Below the pieces are notes generated by a model. It did no database searches, was not told the DNA's origin, and saw only the letters and a program-made list of their open reading frames with translations. Position numbers and translations under genes: made by a program. From an uncultured Halioglobus sp. (GTDB lineage: Bacteria; Pseudomonadota; Gammaproteobacteria; Pseudomonadales; Halieaceae), in NCBI GenBank assembly GCA_905480565.1, contig CAJQQW010000158.1, positions 1-6,681 on the forward strand: a stretch of 6,681 nucleotides of DNA, written 5' to 3'. Each line of letters begins with the position of its first letter. Within the stretch, counting starts at the first letter, position 1. Positions 4,284 to 6,681 of the stretch are shown piece after piece.

Positions 4284-6681
4284 TTAAAGCTCCTGCACCA
4301 TGAGATTCATCTGCTGGGGGAGATCGGAGGTGGCCTCCAGCTGACTGCTGTTGGTAATCACCGCAGTGCTTTCAACCCCGTGTGCGAGATAGGTCTCTGT
4401 CACTCGTCGCAAATCGTCAATGCTCACCGCCAGTATGCGCTGTCGAAACTCCTCGCGCATGGCGTGGGTGCGACCGAACAGCCGGTTGTAGAAATTCTGC
4501 TTCGCTTCTCCGGCGGGGGAGCTGGGTTTGTCCATGCTGCCAATGACACCCAGTATCGCTTCGTTGAGCGCTTGTGCCTCGTGGCGCGTCTCCAACATCC
4601 AGCTAATGGCGCGGTCGAAGTCTGTCAGCGTATCGATGAGACGCGGGTCCCTGTAGGAGTAGAAGCGAAAAGCAGCGAGCCCAGAGTCCTGTGTTGCGCC
4701 ACCACCATAAGCGCCGCCTTGCTCGCGTATGGCCTTGTGCAAAAAACCATTACGCAGGAACCCACCGAGTATAACCAACGCTGCGGCATCGGGGTGTTCT
4801 TGCGTAACTGTCGGATAGGCTCGGGCGCAAAAGTTGACTTGTGTATTAGTAATCCACAGTTCGCCCCGTTGTTCTCTCACCGGTGTCATAGTGAACATGG
4901 CTTGGCCGTTACCCGGCTTTCCCTGTGCCCAGGTGCTGGCACTCGCTTTTACGATAGCGCCAATATGCTCTTCTTCAGCGACCACCAGAAAATGCCGCGG
5001 CATACTTAGAATTTTCTCGTGTATGCCGCTGAGTTCGCCGGCGAACTTGTCGAGGGCGTCTTTGTCCGAGAGCATCTCGTCCAGCTGGCGAAGCTGGCGA
5101 ATGCCCGCGAGGCCCGACTGCTCGTGGTTCAGCTTTGCCAACGGGCTCATGCCTGCGCAGGCGGCAGTCATGGCCAGGCCATGTCCATTTCCTGTCACGG
5201 ATTGATCTCGTCTGGCGCGCTGTTGATTGACCAGGTCGCGAATACGGTCGGTCTCGGTAAAACGGACCTTTTGCAAGGTATCGTACATGAGCTCTGACTG
5301 ATTCTTGTGGTTGCGCAGCAGCGCTTTGGAGGACAGGCTGAAATGTGCACCCACTGTTTGTTCGTCCTCGCTGCCTGCGCGCATGGCGACGAAGGCAGAT
5401 ATCCCACCTACGGTGGCCGCTTGGCGTTCCTGGATGTCTGTATAGTCCTCGTCACCGAGGCCAAGTTCTGTTAACGCATTGGAATACAGCGGCAGGTGAC
5501 GCTGCTGGTCACTGTCAAGGGGGGGGAGAGGCGATATGCACTGCTGATAGACCAGGCCGTTGGTTCCGCGGCCATAGGTTGTGAAAGGCATTGTCTCGCT
5601 GGTCTGGGTCGTGAACTTGGGCTCCGGTATAGCTGTAGGAACATCGGTCAGCTCAACTCGGGGAAGTATGCTGTCGTCATCGACCTGTTCCTGTCTGGCT
5701 TCCAGATCGGTTGCTAGTTGGATTACGGCGGCACGTTCTGCCTCGTCCATGCCCGCTTTGAGTGTCTCGAGCCGGATGGATTCTGTCGCCAGTTGTTCTG
5801 AGGCGAGGTTTTCGTCGGGCACCATGACCAGAGTGATGCGATGAGTGTTTTCCAGCAATAGTCGCTTCGCCAGCTCTTTGATGTAGTCAGGGTCCTGGAT
5901 TTTTTGTCGCAATTCTTCAATCACGGGGTCCAGATTGAGTACGGCGATAGGGTCGCTGTAATGTGTTGCCGACCCCAGTGCTTGCAGAATAAGTTGTAGA
6001 CCGTAGGGGTAGCTGTCCCCGGTAATTTCGCGTTGGTGCAACTCCAGTTGGTGAAGCACTGCCTCAAGTCGCTCCTGGCTCGCGCCGTCACGAGCGACAC
6101 TCTCCAGAATTTCGATAACCATTTCCTCAAGCGCGTCTGCGTGCTCTGCCTCGCTGCCTTCAATGCCACAGCAGAACACCATTTCTCGCATAGAGTCTTC
6201 CAGCCCGCACATCGTGGAAGGTGCGCGTCCCAACGGGGTCGTCTCCAGCGCCTGCTGCAATGGCGACGCGCTGTTATCCAAAAGTACGCTTGATAACAGC
6301 TGGGCCTCCAACAATTGACCCAGGTCTGCGCTTTCTCCCAGCATCCAGGCCATCACCAGGTGGGTCTTGTTGGCAGATCCCTCACTTTCGTCGAGCGCGT
6401 AACGTTCCACCACTTGCTTCGGCTGCGAGAAGCGTTGCTCCGGATGAACCTCAATCCGTTCAGGCAACATGTCGAAGTGCTTGAGCGCGTTCTCCTCAAA
6501 TACCTGCTGGTGTGTACTCGCCTCAATATCGCCAAAAGTCATGAAAATTGCATTGCTAGGATGATAATGATTCTTGTAAAAAGACTTTAATTCAGCGTAG
6601 CTGAGATCGGGTATATGCGCAGGATCGCCACCACTGTTGTAGTGATAGGTGCTGGTGGGGAAAAGGTGCTCGCAAAGTTTG
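4284..6681 (-). CDS. M16C metallopeptidase (presequence protease / PreP type), 5'-truncated by window edge
   Basis: This is the C-terminal ~798 residues of a large M16C (insulinase superfamily) oligopeptidase. These clamshell enzymes degrade short unfolded peptides in an enclosed chamber; PreP of mitochondria and chloroplasts is the best-known member. The frame is open to the right edge, and the residues before the first ATG (6542) still match the family: FPTSTYHYNSGGDPAHIPDL followed by YAELKSFYKNHYHPSNA. The true start therefore lies outside, and roughly 150-200 residues, including the zinc-binding HxxEH, are missing. After the end of the first half comes the M16C-associated region (about 289-526), with a helical stretch ending in LEARQ and ILPRVELTDVP. 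The last quarter has REQGGAYGGG, whose Arg652 and Tyr658 match the substrate C-terminus-binding Arg/Tyr pair of the family. No signal peptide can be judged. The gene ends with TAA at 4286-4284, 139 bp before the cpxR-like start, on the same strand, with no obvious terminator between. Confidence 0.92.
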   Translation of the reverse strand, partial: KLCEHLFPTSTYHYNSGGDPAHIPDLSYAELKSFYKNHYHPSNAIFMTFGDIEASTHQQVFEENALKHFDMLPERIEVHPEQRFSQPKQVVERYALDESEGSANKTHLVMAWMLGESADLGQLLEAQLLSSVLLDNSASPLQQALETTPLGRAPSTMCGLEDSMREMVFCCGIEGSEAEHADALEEMVIEILESVARDGASQERLEAVLHQLELHQREITGDSYPYGLQLILQALGSATHYSDPIAVLNLDPVIEELRQKIQDPDYIKELAKRLLLENTHRITLVMVPDENLASEQLATESIRLETLKAGMDEAERAAVIQLATDLEARQEQVDDDSILPRVELTDVPTAIPEPKFTTQTSETMPFTTYGRGTNGLVYQQCISPLPPLDSDQQRHLPLYSNALTELGLGDEDYTDIQERQAATVGGISAFVAMRAGSEDEQTVGAHFSLSSKALLRNHKNQSELMYDTLQKVRFTETDRIRDLVNQQRARRDQSVTGNGHGLAMTAACAGMSPLAKLNHEQSGLAGIRQLRQLDEMLSDKDALDKFAGELSGIHEKILSMPRHFLVVAEEEHIGAIVKASASTWAQGKPGNGQAMFTMTPVREQRGELWITNTQVNFCARAYPTVTQEHPDAAALVILGGFLRNGFLHKAIREQGGAYGGGATQDSGLAAFRFYSYRDPRLIDTLTDFDRAISWMLETRHEAQALNEAILGVIGSMDKPSSPAGEAKQNFYNRLFGRTHAMREEFRQRILAVSIDDLRRVTETYLAHGVESTAVITNSSQLEATSDLPQQMNLMVQEL

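Noticed and set aside
4380..5009. 209-codon open frame on the plus strand opposite the M16C gene
   Set aside because: It is antisense to a well-conserved protease region, its translation resembles no family I know, and it has the Cys/Arg/Ser-rich look of a shadow frame.
5519..5526. Run of eight G (C8 on the coding strand) in the M16C gene as a phase-variable tract
   Set aside because: It encodes a Leu-Pro-Pro-Leu stretch in frame inside what is probably a housekeeping protease; there is no surface-antigen context to favour phase variation.
6540..6542. ATG at 6542-6540 as start of the M16C gene
   Set aside because: The 46 codons upstream are open and match conserved M16C sequence (SGGDP, YHPSNA).

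Overview
The window looks like chromosomal DNA of a Gram-negative bacterium, most likely a gammaproteobacterium and possibly a marine heterotroph. The evidence is a CpxR/CpxA-type two-component pair, a presequence-protease-type M16C peptidase, and lipid/CoA-type accessory genes (a TLP1 thiolase-like protein and a SnoaL-like protein). Base composition is moderately GC-rich. The taxonomic guess is inference from protein families only. Coding density is very high and no gap exceeds about 140 bp. I see no tRNA, rRNA, CRISPR array, insertion sequence, integrase or attachment site.

Layout from left to right. (1) Positions 1-411, plus strand: the 3' part of a SnoaL/NTF2-like small protein whose start lies left of the window. 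(2) Positions 421-1965, minus strand: a thiolase-like protein of the TLP1 type, ending tail to tail with the first gene only 9 bp away. (3) Positions 2070-3455, minus: a membrane sensor histidine kinase of the CpxA type. (4) Positions 3455-4144, minus: its OmpR-family response regulator of the CpxR type. The regulator lies upstream of the kinase, and the stop and start codons share one base (TAATG). (5) Positions 4284-6681, minus: the C-terminal ~798 residues of a large M16C metallopeptidase whose N-terminus, with the zinc site, lies beyond the right edge.

How the parts may work together. The regulator and kinase form a two-gene operon that should sense envelope state and control transcription. 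The 139-bp gap upstream of the regulator contains GTAAA-N5-GTTAA, one base away from the CpxR recognition sequence known in enterobacteria (GTAAA-N5-GTAAA), so autoregulation is a concrete hypothesis. The neighbouring M16C protease would remove short peptides; a functional link with the envelope-stress system is suggested only by position. The TLP1-like protein lacks the thiolase catalytic residues and probably is not a thiolase.

The most unusual sequence-level signal is a run of eight A residues on the coding strand of the regulator gene, in the linker between its receiver and DNA-binding domains. Loss of one A puts a UAA stop directly after the run. I found no clear new multi-gene system here; most of the window is recognisable.
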